A program made the translations under genes and the position numbers. Positions 31,711 to 38,426 of a stretch of DNA of 38,426 nucleotides are shown one piece after another. The DNA is taken from NCBI GenBank assembly GCA_016184125.1, contig JACPDG010000075.1:1-38426 (forward strand), given 5' to 3'. The notes under the pieces were generated by a model, which was given only the letters and a program-made list of their open reading frames with translations, was not told where the DNA came from and ran no database searches. How positions within the stretch are numbered: position 1 is the first letter of the stretch; the number at the start of each line of letters is the position of its first letter. This DNA is from Candidatus Rokuibacteriota bacterium (lineage in GTDB: Bacteria > Methylomirabilota > Methylomirabilia > Rokubacteriales > CSP1-6).

Positions 31711-33306
31711 TCAACCGAGGCCGACGCGCTTGCGCTCCTGCTCTTTGAGCACCCGCCGCAGGATCTTGCCGGACGCCGTCTTCGGAATGGCGTCCACGAA
31801 CTCGACCTCGTGCAGTGTCTTGTATCCGGCGAGCCGGCCGCGGGCCCACTCGAGCAGCGCCTCTGCGGTGAGCGTCGGGTCCTTCCGCACCACGAACGCC
31901 TTCGGCACCTCCCCCGCCTCGAGGTCCGGCTTGCCGATGACCGCGCCGTCCGCGACGCCGGGGTGCTCGAAGAGCAGCGCCTCGATCTCGGCCGGCGCGA
32001 TGCCGAAGCCCTTGTACTTGATCATCTCCTTCTTCCGGTCGGTGATCGTGAGATAGCCGCGCTCGTCGATGCGTCCGATGTCGCCGGTGTAGAGCCAACC
32101 GTTCCTGACCGTCGCGGCGGTCGCCTCCGGCGCATTCCAGTAGCCGAGCATCACCTGGGGGCCGCGGATGATCACCTCGCCGACCTCGTTCGGCCCGAGC
32201 TCGCGCTCGCCGGTCTCCAGGTCGACGACCTTCTGCTCGGTGTCGTTGCACGGCAGGCCGGTGGTGTCGATGGTCAGGAGCGCATCGTCGTACACCGGGT
32301 TGAGGTGCGTGATCGGCGACGCTTCCGTCAGGCCGTATCCCTGCACGACCTTCACCCCGGTGATCTCCGTGAACCGCCGCGAGACCTCGGGCGGAACCGG
32401 CGCGGCACCGATCATGACGTGACGCACGCTGGACCAGTCGACCTGCGCGAGATCCGTGCGCTGGCAGAACAGGACCAGCACCGGCGGCACCGCGAACACG
32501 ATCGTGATCTTCTCGGCCTGGGTCAGGCGCAGGCACTCGTTCGGATCGAACCGCTCCATCAGGACCGTTCTGACGCCGGCGTGCACCGCACCACCCATGA
32601 GCATGAGGCCGTAGATGTGGTAGAGCGGCAGGAAGATCAGGAACCGATCGTCCTCCGTCACGCGGCTCGACGCGATGAACTGCAGGTTGTTCGCGACGAA
32701 GTTCCGGTGGGAGAGCAGGACACCCTTCGGCATCCCCGTGGTGCCGCTCGAGTACGGCAGCGTGAGCAGGTCGTCTCCGTGCAGCTCCACCGGCGGCGGC
32801 GCCGGCGGCGCGCCGGCGATCAGATCCGGGAAGCGGATCGTGTCGGACTCGACCGGTGTGCCGGGCCCGACCGTGATCACGTGCTTGAGGCGTGGCAGCT
32901 CCCCGCGGACGGCACGGACGGCGGCGGCGAGATCGTGCTGCACGACGACCGCCACCGACTCGGAGTCTCCGAGCTGGTAGGCGACCTCGCGCTCGCGATA
33001 CGAGGGGTTCATCGGGCTGGAGACGGCGCCGATTCTCGCGAGCGCGAAGAAGCTCACGACGTACTCCGGACGGTTGGTCATGTAGAGCGCGACCCGGTCG
33101 CCGCGTCCGATGCCGAGGCCGCGGAGCGCATTCGCGAAGGCGTTGACCAGCCCGTCGAGCTCGCGGAACGTCACGCTCGTGTCGTTGAAGACGACGGCCG
33201 TACGGTCCGGGTACAGCATGACCGGCCGGTCGAGCATCGCGCCGTACGGGATGTCGGGGTACGAGAGTCGCGGGCGAACCAGCTCCGGCTGTGACGTCAC
33301 TCGCAT
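31711..33306 (-). CDS. Acyl-CoA ligase (AMP-forming, 4-coumarate-CoA ligase-like)
   Basis: ATG 33306 has GGAGGT seven bases upstream; 531 residues. Signature segments of the ANL superfamily are present: the phosphate loop PYSSGTTGMPKG (184-195), YGLTEASPITH, GWLYTGDIGRID, DRKKEMIKYKGF and the catalytic Lys514 in PKTASGKILRR. It activates a carboxylic acid to its acyl-CoA via an acyl-adenylate. The substrate is not fixed by sequence; an aryl or medium-chain acid is plausible. A link to the dehydratase/reductase genes 3 kb away is inference only. An in-frame ATG at 33417 would add 37 residues containing three heptapeptide repeats, but the ribosome site favours 33306. It is divergent from the methyltransferase gene. 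Confidence 0.92.
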   Translation of the reverse strand: MRVTSQPELVRPRLSYPDIPYGAMLDRPVMLYPDRTAVVFNDTSVTFRELDGLVNAFANALRGLGIGRGDRVALYMTNRPEYVVSFFALARIGAVSSPMNPSYREREVAYQLGDSESVAVVVQHDLAAAVRAVRGELPRLKHVITVGPGTPVESDTIRFPDLIAGAPPAPPPVELHGDDLLTLPYSSGTTGMPKGVLLSHRNFVANNLQFIASSRVTEDDRFLIFLPLYHIYGLMLMGGAVHAGVRTVLMERFDPNECLRLTQAEKITIVFAVPPVLVLFCQRTDLAQVDWSSVRHVMIGAAPVPPEVSRRFTEITGVKVVQGYGLTEASPITHLNPVYDDALLTIDTTGLPCNDTEQKVVDLETGERELGPNEVGEVIIRGPQVMLGYWNAPEATAATVRNGWLYTGDIGRIDERGYLTITDRKKEMIKYKGFGIAPAEIEALLFEHPGVADGAVIGKPDLEAGEVPKAFVVRKDPTLTAEALLEWARGRLAGYKTLHEVEFVDAIPKTASGKILRRVLKEQERKRVGLG

Positions 33307-33337
33307 CGGCAGACCTCCAGGGCCGTACCGCCTCGGC

Positions 33338-33400
33338 CGATTCCGATCGCCCCACGGGCGATTCCTCTCGCCCCTCGGGCGATTCCGATCGCCCCTCGGG
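33338..33400 (-). repeat. Three tandem 21-bp repeats in the acyl-CoA ligase leader
   Basis: Units of the type CGATTCCGATCGCCCCTCGGG occur three times in a row with few changes. GGGCGAT and ATCGCCC on either side of a four-base loop can fold into small hairpins. They lie 32-94 bases upstream of the ligase start and keep its frame open, so they could regulate translation or encode a repetitive extension. Confidence 0.8.
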
Positions 33401-33490
33401 GCGGCGGCGTTCACCATAGCACGCTCGCGAGCCGCCGGCCGCCAGCAGACTTTGCGGTCGTGGACTACAATTCCGAGGATTCACAGCGCC

Positions 33491-33576
33491 TGAGCAATCG
33501 CGTGGTCGAGGAGCGCCACGGCTGCGCCGGGGCGCTCCGAGCGCGGGGGGGCTTGGGGGGCTTCGATAGTCCCCCC
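33491..33576 (+). repeat. Dispersed hairpin element, copy 6
   Basis: After a diverged leading box (TGAGCAATCGCG), the stem pairs GAGCGCC with GGCGCTC. The GAGCGCGGGGGGG linker and TTCGATA terminal hairpin follow, ending in ATGACAAAGGA, 12 bases from the methyltransferase ribosome site. The segment CGCGTGGTCGAGGAGCGCC is shared with copy 1. Confidence 0.85.
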
Positions 33577-33596
33577 ATGACAAAGGACACGCTCGC

Positions 33597-34328
33597 ATGG
33601 ACGAACACGGCAAGCACGATCGACACGGTGACCGGCATGGCCACGCGGACCGCCACGCCGGGCACGGGCCCTCGACGCCCGTGCACCAGCGCGGCGCCCA
33701 CGGCCATGGACAACCCGGGCACGGACACCACAACGGCGCGTACCGGAACCCGGAAGACCTCGACGCGTACGTCAAGCGGCAACTGGACCCGGCGCGCGCG
33801 GAATGGCAGAAGCCGGACCGCGTGCTCCGGACACTCGGCTTGCGGCGCGGCGCCGTCGTCGCCGACATCGGGGCGGGCGCCGGCTTCTGGGTCCTCAAGC
33901 TGGCCCGGGCCGTGGGACGCGAGGGGCACGTGTACGCGGTGGAACCGGAGCCACAGCTCATCGCGGTCCTCCGCGAGCGCCTCACGACGGCGCGCATGTC
34001 GAACGTCAGCCCGGTGCTCGGTCGCGACGACGACCCCATGCTGCCGGCGGGCGTGTGCGACGTCGTGCTCATCGTGAACACGTATCACCACTTCCCGGAC
34101 GGTCCCGCCTTCCTGCGCAAGGTCGCGCGCCTGCTCCGGCGCGGCGGCGCGATCGTCAACATCGACTTCGCCAAGCGCGAGACTCCGGTGGGCCCGCCGG
34201 TCGAGCACCGGGTCGCGCGCGAGGACTTCCTTCGCGACGCCAGGAGGGCTGGACTCAGGCTCGTGGCCGAGCACGACTTCCTGCCGCACCAGTACTTCCT
34301 CGTCCTCAAGCCGTCGCGTGTGCGATGA
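33597..34328 (+). CDS. Class I SAM-dependent methyltransferase with His-rich N-terminus
   Basis: This 243-residue protein has an ATG preceded by AAAGGA. The first 46 residues carry 13 histidines (HGKHDRHGDRHGH and similar), a likely metal-binding tail. From about residue 55 comes a Rossmann methyltransferase: motif I VADIGAGAGFW (88-98), the acidic residue after strand 2 in YAVEPEP, and YHHFPDGPAFLRKVARLLRRGG as the post-II/III region, split by a loop. It resembles UbiE/ArsM-type enzymes; the substrate is unknown. The histidine tail suggests a metal or metalloid connection or a nickel/zinc sensing role, which is inference. It is divergent from the acyl-CoA ligase gene, with a hairpin element in the gap. 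Confidence 0.85.
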   Translation: MDEHGKHDRHGDRHGHADRHAGHGPSTPVHQRGAHGHGQPGHGHHNGAYRNPEDLDAYVKRQLDPARAEWQKPDRVLRTLGLRRGAVVADIGAGAGFWVLKLARAVGREGHVYAVEPEPQLIAVLRERLTTARMSNVSPVLGRDDDPMLPAGVCDVVLIVNTYHHFPDGPAFLRKVARLLRRGGAIVNIDFAKRETPVGPPVEHRVAREDFLRDARRAGLRLVAEHDFLPHQYFLVLKPSRVR

Positions 34329-34384
34329 CCCATCGCGGGAGACAGCCATGAGTCGCAAGCGGCCGAATGCCAAGCCCGAGTCGA

Positions 34385-34494
34385 CGAACGAATCAGGTAC
34401 CCGAGGGGCGGCCCAGGTTCCACGGGTGCGTCCGCGCACCCCCCGGGCCGCCTCCGAGCGCGGGGGGGGATGGGGGGCCATTTCGGGGCCCCCC
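34385..34494 (+). repeat. Dispersed hairpin element, copy 7
   Basis: GAACGAATC box; the outer stem GGCGGCCC pairs with GGGCCGCC, a different sequence from other copies yet still paired. The inner hairpin is GGGTGCG-TCCG-CGCACCC and the terminal hairpin is of the ATTTCGG type, followed by ATGATG. Confidence 0.88.
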
Positions 34495-34509
34495 ATGATG
34501 TCAGAGCCC

Positions 34510-34620
34510 GTGAACGAATCCGGTCCCCGAGCCGCGCCCCGGGTTCCGCAGGTGCGTCCGCGCACCTCCCGGGGCGCGTGCGAGCGACCGGGGGGTTTGG
34601 GGGGCTTCGATAGTCCCCCC
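34510..34620 (+). repeat. Dispersed hairpin element, copy 8
   Basis: It is tandem to copy 7. GTGAACGAATCC; outer stem CGCGCCCCGGG with CCCGGGGCGCG; inner hairpin AGGTGCG-TCCG-CGCACCT; terminal hairpin of the TTCGATA type. The final C run touches the ATG of the M24 gene at 34621. Confidence 0.9.
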
Positions 34621-35892
34621 ATGATGTCAGTCGACGTCGACCCCCGCCACCGGTGGGACCGGCCGCTCCAGGCGCCGGGCCACCTGCAGGTCGACTTCGA
34701 GGAGCGCGTCGACTTCCGTCGACTGCACGGCTACCGTCTGGGACGCGCGCGCGGTGCCCTCCGGCACTCGGGCCTCGGCGCGCTGCTCGTCTTCGACCAG
34801 CACAACATCCGCTACCTCTCCGGCACGGTCATCGGCGAGTGGGCGCGCGACAAGCTCACGCGCTGGTGCCTCCTCACCGGCAACGGTGAGCCGTGGGTCT
34901 GGGACTTCGGCTCGGCCGCCCGCCACCACCGGCTCTACGCCCCGTGGATCCGCGCGAACCAGTCGCTCGCGGGCATGGTCGGCATGCGCGGCGCCGTCTC
35001 GCCGAAGGCGGGACTCTTCGAGGCCGCCGCGCGCGAGATCCGCGACATCCTGAAGGCCGAGGGCGTCCTCGGCATGCCGCTCGGCATCGACGTCGTCGAG
35101 CCGCCGTTCCTGTTCGCGCTCCAGCAGGCCGGCGTCGAGGTGCGCGATGGCCAGCAGGTCATGCTCGAGGCGCGCATGATCAAGAGCCAGGACGAGCTGA
35201 CGCTGCTCAACATGGCTGCGGCGATGGTCGACGGGGTCTATCAGGACATCTTCGAGGCGCTCAAGCCCGGGGTGAGGGAGAACGAGATCGTCGCGCTCGC
35301 CACGAAGCGGCTCTACGAGATGGGCGCGGACTGCGTGGAAGCGATCAACGCGATCTCCGGTGAGCGATGCAGCCCGCACCCGCACAACTTCACCGATCGC
35401 CTCGTCCGCCCCGGCGACCAGGCGTTCTTCGACGTCATCATGTCGTTCACCGGGTATCGCACCTGCTACTACCGCACGTTCAACGTCGGCCGGGCGACGC
35501 GCGCGCAGGTGGCCGCCTACAAGAAGGCCCGCGAGTGGATGGACGAGGCGATCGCGCTGATCAAGCCCGGCGTCACGACGGACAGGATCGCCCGGGCGTT
35601 CCCCAAGGCGCAGGAGATCGGCTTCGAGAGCGAGATGGCGGCGTTCGGCCTCAACTTCTGTCACGGCATCGGCCTCGGCCTCCACGAGCGGCCGATCATC
35701 AGCCGCCTCAACTCGTTCGGCGATCCGATGGAGCTCGAGGCTGGCATGATGTTCGCGGTCGAGACATACTGCCCGGCGACGGACGGCACGTCCGCGGCTC
35801 GCATCGAGGAAGAGGTCATCGTGACCCCGGGCGGCGCGCAGATCATCACGCTGTTCCCGGCGGACGAGCTGCCGATCGCCGCCCGCTACTGA
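34621..35892 (+). CDS. M24-family metallopeptidase-like protein (creatinase/Xaa-Pro peptidase fold)
   Basis: This 423-residue protein starts at ATG 34621, directly after a hairpin element; frames upstream are repeat-derived. Residues 30-175 form the creatinase N-terminal domain and 180-415 the pita-bread catalytic domain. Expected metal ligands are D271 (FFDVIMSF), H348 (NFCHGIGLGLHE), E381 (FAVETYC) and E397 (RIEEEVIV). The second Asp, which sits 11 residues after the first in aminopeptidases of this fold, is Cys282 (GYRTCYYRTF). Peptidase activity is therefore uncertain; non-peptidase members such as creatinase and the DMSP lyase DddP exist. It is followed after ten bases by a cupin and then an overlapping alpha/beta hydrolase, which suggests a small catabolic operon. 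Confidence 0.87.
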   Translation: MMSVDVDPRHRWDRPLQAPGHLQVDFEERVDFRRLHGYRLGRARGALRHSGLGALLVFDQHNIRYLSGTVIGEWARDKLTRWCLLTGNGEPWVWDFGSAARHHRLYAPWIRANQSLAGMVGMRGAVSPKAGLFEAAAREIRDILKAEGVLGMPLGIDVVEPPFLFALQQAGVEVRDGQQVMLEARMIKSQDELTLLNMAAAMVDGVYQDIFEALKPGVRENEIVALATKRLYEMGADCVEAINAISGERCSPHPHNFTDRLVRPGDQAFFDVIMSFTGYRTCYYRTFNVGRATRAQVAAYKKAREWMDEAIALIKPGVTTDRIARAFPKAQEIGFESEMAAFGLNFCHGIGLGLHERPIISRLNSFGDPMELEAGMMFAVETYCPATDGTSAARIEEEVIVTPGGAQIITLFPADELPIAARY

Positions 35893-35902
35893 TGGAGGTC
35901 CC

Positions 35903-36448
35903 ATGACGAGCACCGGCAGCGAACGCATCCGTGGTCACGCGGTGGTGGTGCAGCCGGACGATGGACCGTCCTACTGGCAGCCCGTGCCGGCCAGCGGCCA
36001 CGCGGATCCGAGGCTCTACCCGGCGAACACGCGCTTCGACGGCCTCTCGATGGGCTACCAGACGATCGCCGCGGGCGGCCACGTGCGCGAGCACTCGCAC
36101 GGGGCGCAGGTCGAGCTCCAGATCTGCTTCCGCGGCCGCGGTCACGTCGTCGTCGACGGCGTGCGGCACCCGCTCGTGCCCGGCACGGCCTGCTTCCTCG
36201 GCTACGACGTCAAGCACGAGATCGTCAACGACGGCGACGAGGAGCTGGTGATGCTGTGGGTCATCACGCCGCCCGGCCTCGAGGAGTTCTTCAGGACGAT
36301 CGGCCGGGCGCGCGCCGCCGGTGAGCCCGCGCCGCCTCCCTTTCCCCGCCCCGACGACGTCGTGGCGATCGAGCGCGGCATGGGGATGAACGACACGCGC
36401 GCGTGGCCCACCGGGGGAGCCTCGGATGCCGACGATCTCGATCGGTGA
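35903..36448 (+). CDS. Cupin-domain protein
   Basis: This 181-residue protein has its ATG four bases after GGAGG. Cupin motif 1 has H64, H66 and E71 (EHSHGAQVELQICFRGRG). Motif 2 contains PGTACFLG and H105 (DVKHEIVND), giving a 3-His/1-Glu metal site. Such proteins are dioxygenases, isomerases, lyases or sugar-binding regulators; the specific reaction cannot be told. There is no signal peptide. It lies in a tight run with the M24 protein and the hydrolase, whose start is inside its 3' end, so all three probably act on one substrate or pathway. Confidence 0.88.
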   Translation: MTSTGSERIRGHAVVVQPDDGPSYWQPVPASGHADPRLYPANTRFDGLSMGYQTIAAGGHVREHSHGAQVELQICFRGRGHVVVDGVRHPLVPGTACFLGYDVKHEIVNDGDEELVMLWVITPPGLEEFFRTIGRARAAGEPAPPPFPRPDDVVAIERGMGMNDTRAWPTGGASDADDLDR

Positions 36449-37226
36449 CGCGGAGCTCTACTACGAGGAGGCCGGGCATGGCCCCGCGCTCATGCTGGTC
36501 TCCGGGCTGAACGGCGTCGGCTCGTTCTGGGTGCGTCAGGTGGCCGAGCTCCAGCGCGATTTCCGCGTCGTGACCCACGACCATCGCGGCACCGGCAAGA
36601 GCAGCCACTCGCGCATCCGGTACTCCGTCGATCAGATGGCCGACGACGTGCTGCGGTTGATGGACCGCCTCGGGATCGCGCGCGCGCACTTCGTCGGTCA
36701 CTCGACGGGCGGCGCGATCGGGCAGACGATCGCGTCGGACCACCCCGACCGCCTCGAGACGCTGGTGCTCAGCGCCACGTGGGCCGGACCGGACGCGTAC
36801 TTTCACCGTCTGTTCGAGATGCGACGTCAGGTCCTCGTCACGCTCGGCGTCGAGGCATACCTGCGCTCGTCGGTGCTGGTCCTCGCGCCGCCGTGGTGGG
36901 TGAGCGCGAACGACGCGGCGATCGCCGAGGAGCACCGGCGGGCGGCGGCGGCTCCCGCGCCGGTCGAGGTCATGACGAGCCGGATCGACGCGATCGTGGC
37001 GTTCGACCGCCGCGCGCGACTCTCCGAGATCCGCACGCCGACGCTGGTCATCGTCGCGAGCGACGACATGGTCACGCCGCGCTTCTACTCCGACGAGCTC
37101 GCCGAGCGCGTCCCCGGCGCCAAGCTCGTCGTGCTCGAGGGTGGCGGCCACTTCGCTCCGCAGGTCACGCCCGCGCCGTACAACGCCGCGGTCGGCGCGT
37201 TCCTGAGAGCGCACCACACCGGATAG
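36426..37226 (+). CDS. Alpha/beta hydrolase (RutD / enol-lactonase-like)
   Basis: This 266-residue protein starts inside the end of the cupin gene (23-base overlap), with GGGGAG upstream. The catalytic triad is apparent: S93 in FVGHSTGGAIG, D214 in ASDDMVTP and H242 in GGGHFAPQ. The oxyanion segment is VSGLNGVGSFW. It looks like the RutD/PcaD branch of the fold, hydrolysing esters, lactones or C-N bonds of small metabolites. The exact substrate is unknown. It is likely the third gene of the operon beginning with the M24 protein. Confidence 0.9.
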   Translation: MPTISIGDAELYYEEAGHGPALMLVSGLNGVGSFWVRQVAELQRDFRVVTHDHRGTGKSSHSRIRYSVDQMADDVLRLMDRLGIARAHFVGHSTGGAIGQTIASDHPDRLETLVLSATWAGPDAYFHRLFEMRRQVLVTLGVEAYLRSSVLVLAPPWWVSANDAAIAEEHRRAAAAPAPVEVMTSRIDAIVAFDRRARLSEIRTPTLVIVASDDMVTPRFYSDELAERVPGAKLVVLEGGGHFAPQVTPAPYNAAVGAFLRAHHTG

Positions 37227-37244
37227 GCACGGAGCGTCGCGATC

Positions 37245-37907
37245 ATGCCGCCACGAGGATCAGCACAGCGCACGACCGAGCCGCGCGCGCGGCGGTCGAT
37301 CGGTCTCGTCATCGGTCTCGCCGCGCTCCTCGCCGGCGTCCTCCCCGCCGCCGGCTCGGACACGGCGCTCGACGGCAAGGAGGGGCACCCTCGCGGCCGG
37401 TTCCCGCTGGCGATCCACGTCGGCTCCGTCGGCGACCCGGCGCTCGACGAGGCGGCCGCGCGCGCGGTGCGCGACTGGAACGCGCTCTTCCGAGAGCTGT
37501 TCGGCATACCCGCGTTCAGGGAGGTCGCCCGGGACACCGACGCGCAGGTGATCGTGAAGCTCGAGGCCGCCACCGGCGAGCGGCTCATGGGCGAGGCGCG
37601 GCTCAACGTCGAGAAGGAGCTGATCGAGCCACCGGTCCGGGTCGTCGTCTTCATGCCCGCGGCGCGGGGCCAGACCTCGCGCGAGGTCGTCCTCTACCAG
37701 GTGCTCGCGCACGAGATCGGGCACGCGCTCGGCCTGCCGCACACGCGGGATCCCCGCTCCGTGATGTGCTGCGTGCGCGGCTCGATCGACTTCAAGGACC
37801 CGCCCACGCGCGACGCGTACATCGCTGCGCGCCGCCAGCCCGACGTCCGGTCGGTCCGGGGCGAGATCGCGGCGCACTACGAGGCGTTCTGGAAGCAGCA
37901 CCCGTAG
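37245..37907 (+). CDS. Secreted matrixin-like zinc metalloprotease
   Basis: This 220-residue protein has an N-terminal signal (Arg-rich start, hydrophobic 19-36). The zinc-binding motif HEIGHALGLPH (156-166) with E157 catalytic and a Met-turn at M174 (SVMCC) places it in the metzincins, close to matrixins. There is no propeptide cysteine switch or extra domain, so it is a compact form. Two adjacent cysteines after the Met-turn are unusual. It lies 18 bases after the hydrolase stop without a good ribosome site. Confidence 0.87.
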   Translation: MPPRGSAQRTTEPRARRSIGLVIGLAALLAGVLPAAGSDTALDGKEGHPRGRFPLAIHVGSVGDPALDEAAARAVRDWNALFRELFGIPAFREVARDTDAQVIVKLEAATGERLMGEARLNVEKELIEPPVRVVVFMPAARGQTSREVVLYQVLAHEIGHALGLPHTRDPRSVMCCVRGSIDFKDPPTRDAYIAARRQPDVRSVRGEIAAHYEAFWKQHP

Positions 37908-38376
37908 CGGGTGGTCTCGAGCGCCGGCGCGTCCGCGTGCGGCCGCATAGAGGATGCGCCCGGGTCAGCGCGCGGGCGCGCCGGCGGTTCCCGCGCGCCG
38001 CGGCTAGGACCAGTCCGACGACGAGGACCAAGCGGCGCGGACACAATCCCGCCCCAGAGGATTTCGACGCCAGCGCGAAGTGGAAGTAGCGGAAGAAGCC
38101 AGCCTCGCGCGCCATGCCCTGGATGACCTCGGGGCGCGACGGGCGTGCGAAGGCCGCCATCCATTTTCCGCTTGACACGTTTCGCCGTCGGCGTCGCCGC
38201 GTGTCGGCGGTGCCGGACAGATACCGTCCCAGCGGTCCACGGCGGCCCGGCGATGCAGCTTCGGGTGCGTTGGCCGGAGAAAAAACGTGGATCGCGCCGC
38301 GATCGCCGCTCCTCGTGCCTCCCAGGAGCCTCGAAAAGTGCGGTGTAGAGTCGCTCCAGCAGAAGGGGGACTCGCC
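37908..38376. other. Intergenic region, no supported gene
   Basis: In these 469 bases I see no gene I can support. A minus-strand open frame (about 38000-38178) has a stretch of protein-like character (AAFARPSRPEVIQGMAREAG, then FFRYFHFALAS) and might be the remnant of a broken gene. TTGACA at 38172 has no matching -10. The last 20 bases include AAGGGGG, the ribosome site of the next gene. Confidence 0.45.
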
Positions 38377-38426
38377 ATGGAAACGCGCTCGCTGGACCAG
38401 TTGGGCGACGAGATCGCCGAGCTGTC
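38377..38426 (+). CDS. DUF222/HNH endonuclease, N-terminal start (3' end outside window)
   Basis: ATG 38377 follows AAGGGGG. The 16 complete codons give METRSLDQLGDEIAEL, which resembles the opening of DUF222-domain proteins (LxxLGDxIAELxAH). Only this short piece is visible, so the call rests on pattern memory. The gene would be the same family and orientation as the one cut by the left edge. Confidence 0.5.
   Translation, partial: METRSLDQLGDEIAEL

Noticed and set aside
37792-38178. 128-codon minus-strand frame behind the metalloprotease
   Set aside because: Most of it is antisense to the protease gene. Only the first 40 or so residues look protein-like; at best it is a gene remnant.

Overview
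This is a roughly 70% GC bacterial window dominated by sensory signal transduction. It has no phage, CRISPR or ribosomal RNA signature that I could see. The GC content, dispersed GC-rich hairpin elements, orphan periplasmic binding proteins, multi-GAF kinases and DUF222/HNH endonuclease genes suggest an uncultivated soil or sediment bacterium, perhaps of the Rokubacteria/Methylomirabilota type. That assignment is inference, not proof.

Layout: the left edge (2-1008) holds the C-terminal end of a DUF222/HNH endonuclease and a short ParE-like toxin followed at once by an attC-like folded site. At 1125-2774, on the minus strand, lies a selenoprotein of the UGSC type: its reading frame crosses an in-frame TGA that is followed by a convincing bacterial SECIS hairpin. 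At 3069-4657 are two overlapping BadF/BcrA-type ATPases (activator subunits of a 2-hydroxyacyl-CoA dehydratase or benzoyl-CoA reductase system). They are followed by a histidine kinase whose phospho-acceptor site is degenerate.

The centre (6275-26463) is a signalling island. A minus-strand cluster encodes a large GAF kinase, a smaller membrane kinase, an NMT1/THI5-type periplasmic binding protein, a giant Cache-5xGAF kinase, a CheY/Rcp1-like receiver and a hybrid kinase. A divergent plus-strand cluster encodes a Cache-PAS hybrid kinase, a second periplasmic binding protein (ABC_sub_bind type) and a Cache-GAF kinase. No ABC permease or ATPase accompanies either binding protein, and no regulator has a DNA-binding output domain. 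The two clusters read as binding-protein-assisted sensor arrays feeding receiver domains.

From 26475 to 28845 are the two catalytic-type subunits of a 2-hydroxyacyl-CoA dehydratase / benzoyl-CoA reductase-like enzyme. The second is frameshifted by an exact 44-bp tandem duplication. The window thus carries activators and catalytic subunits on either side of the kinase island. After it come a small coiled-coil protein, a cupredoxin/beta-propeller secreted protein, an acyl-CoA ligase, a methyltransferase with a histidine-rich N-terminus, an M24 metallopeptidase-like protein with an Asp-to-Cys change at a metal site, a cupin, an alpha/beta hydrolase and a secreted matrixin-like protease. The window ends in the N-terminus of a second DUF222-type gene.

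Scattered between and into these genes are eight copies of one hairpin element of about 90-120 bp, whose stems covary between copies and whose 3' hairpin often abuts an ATG. The strongest leads are the missed selenoprotein with its SECIS, this covarying leader-like repeat family, the binding-protein/kinase array, the attC-like site behind the toxin gene, and the 44-bp duplication that breaks the dehydratase subunit.
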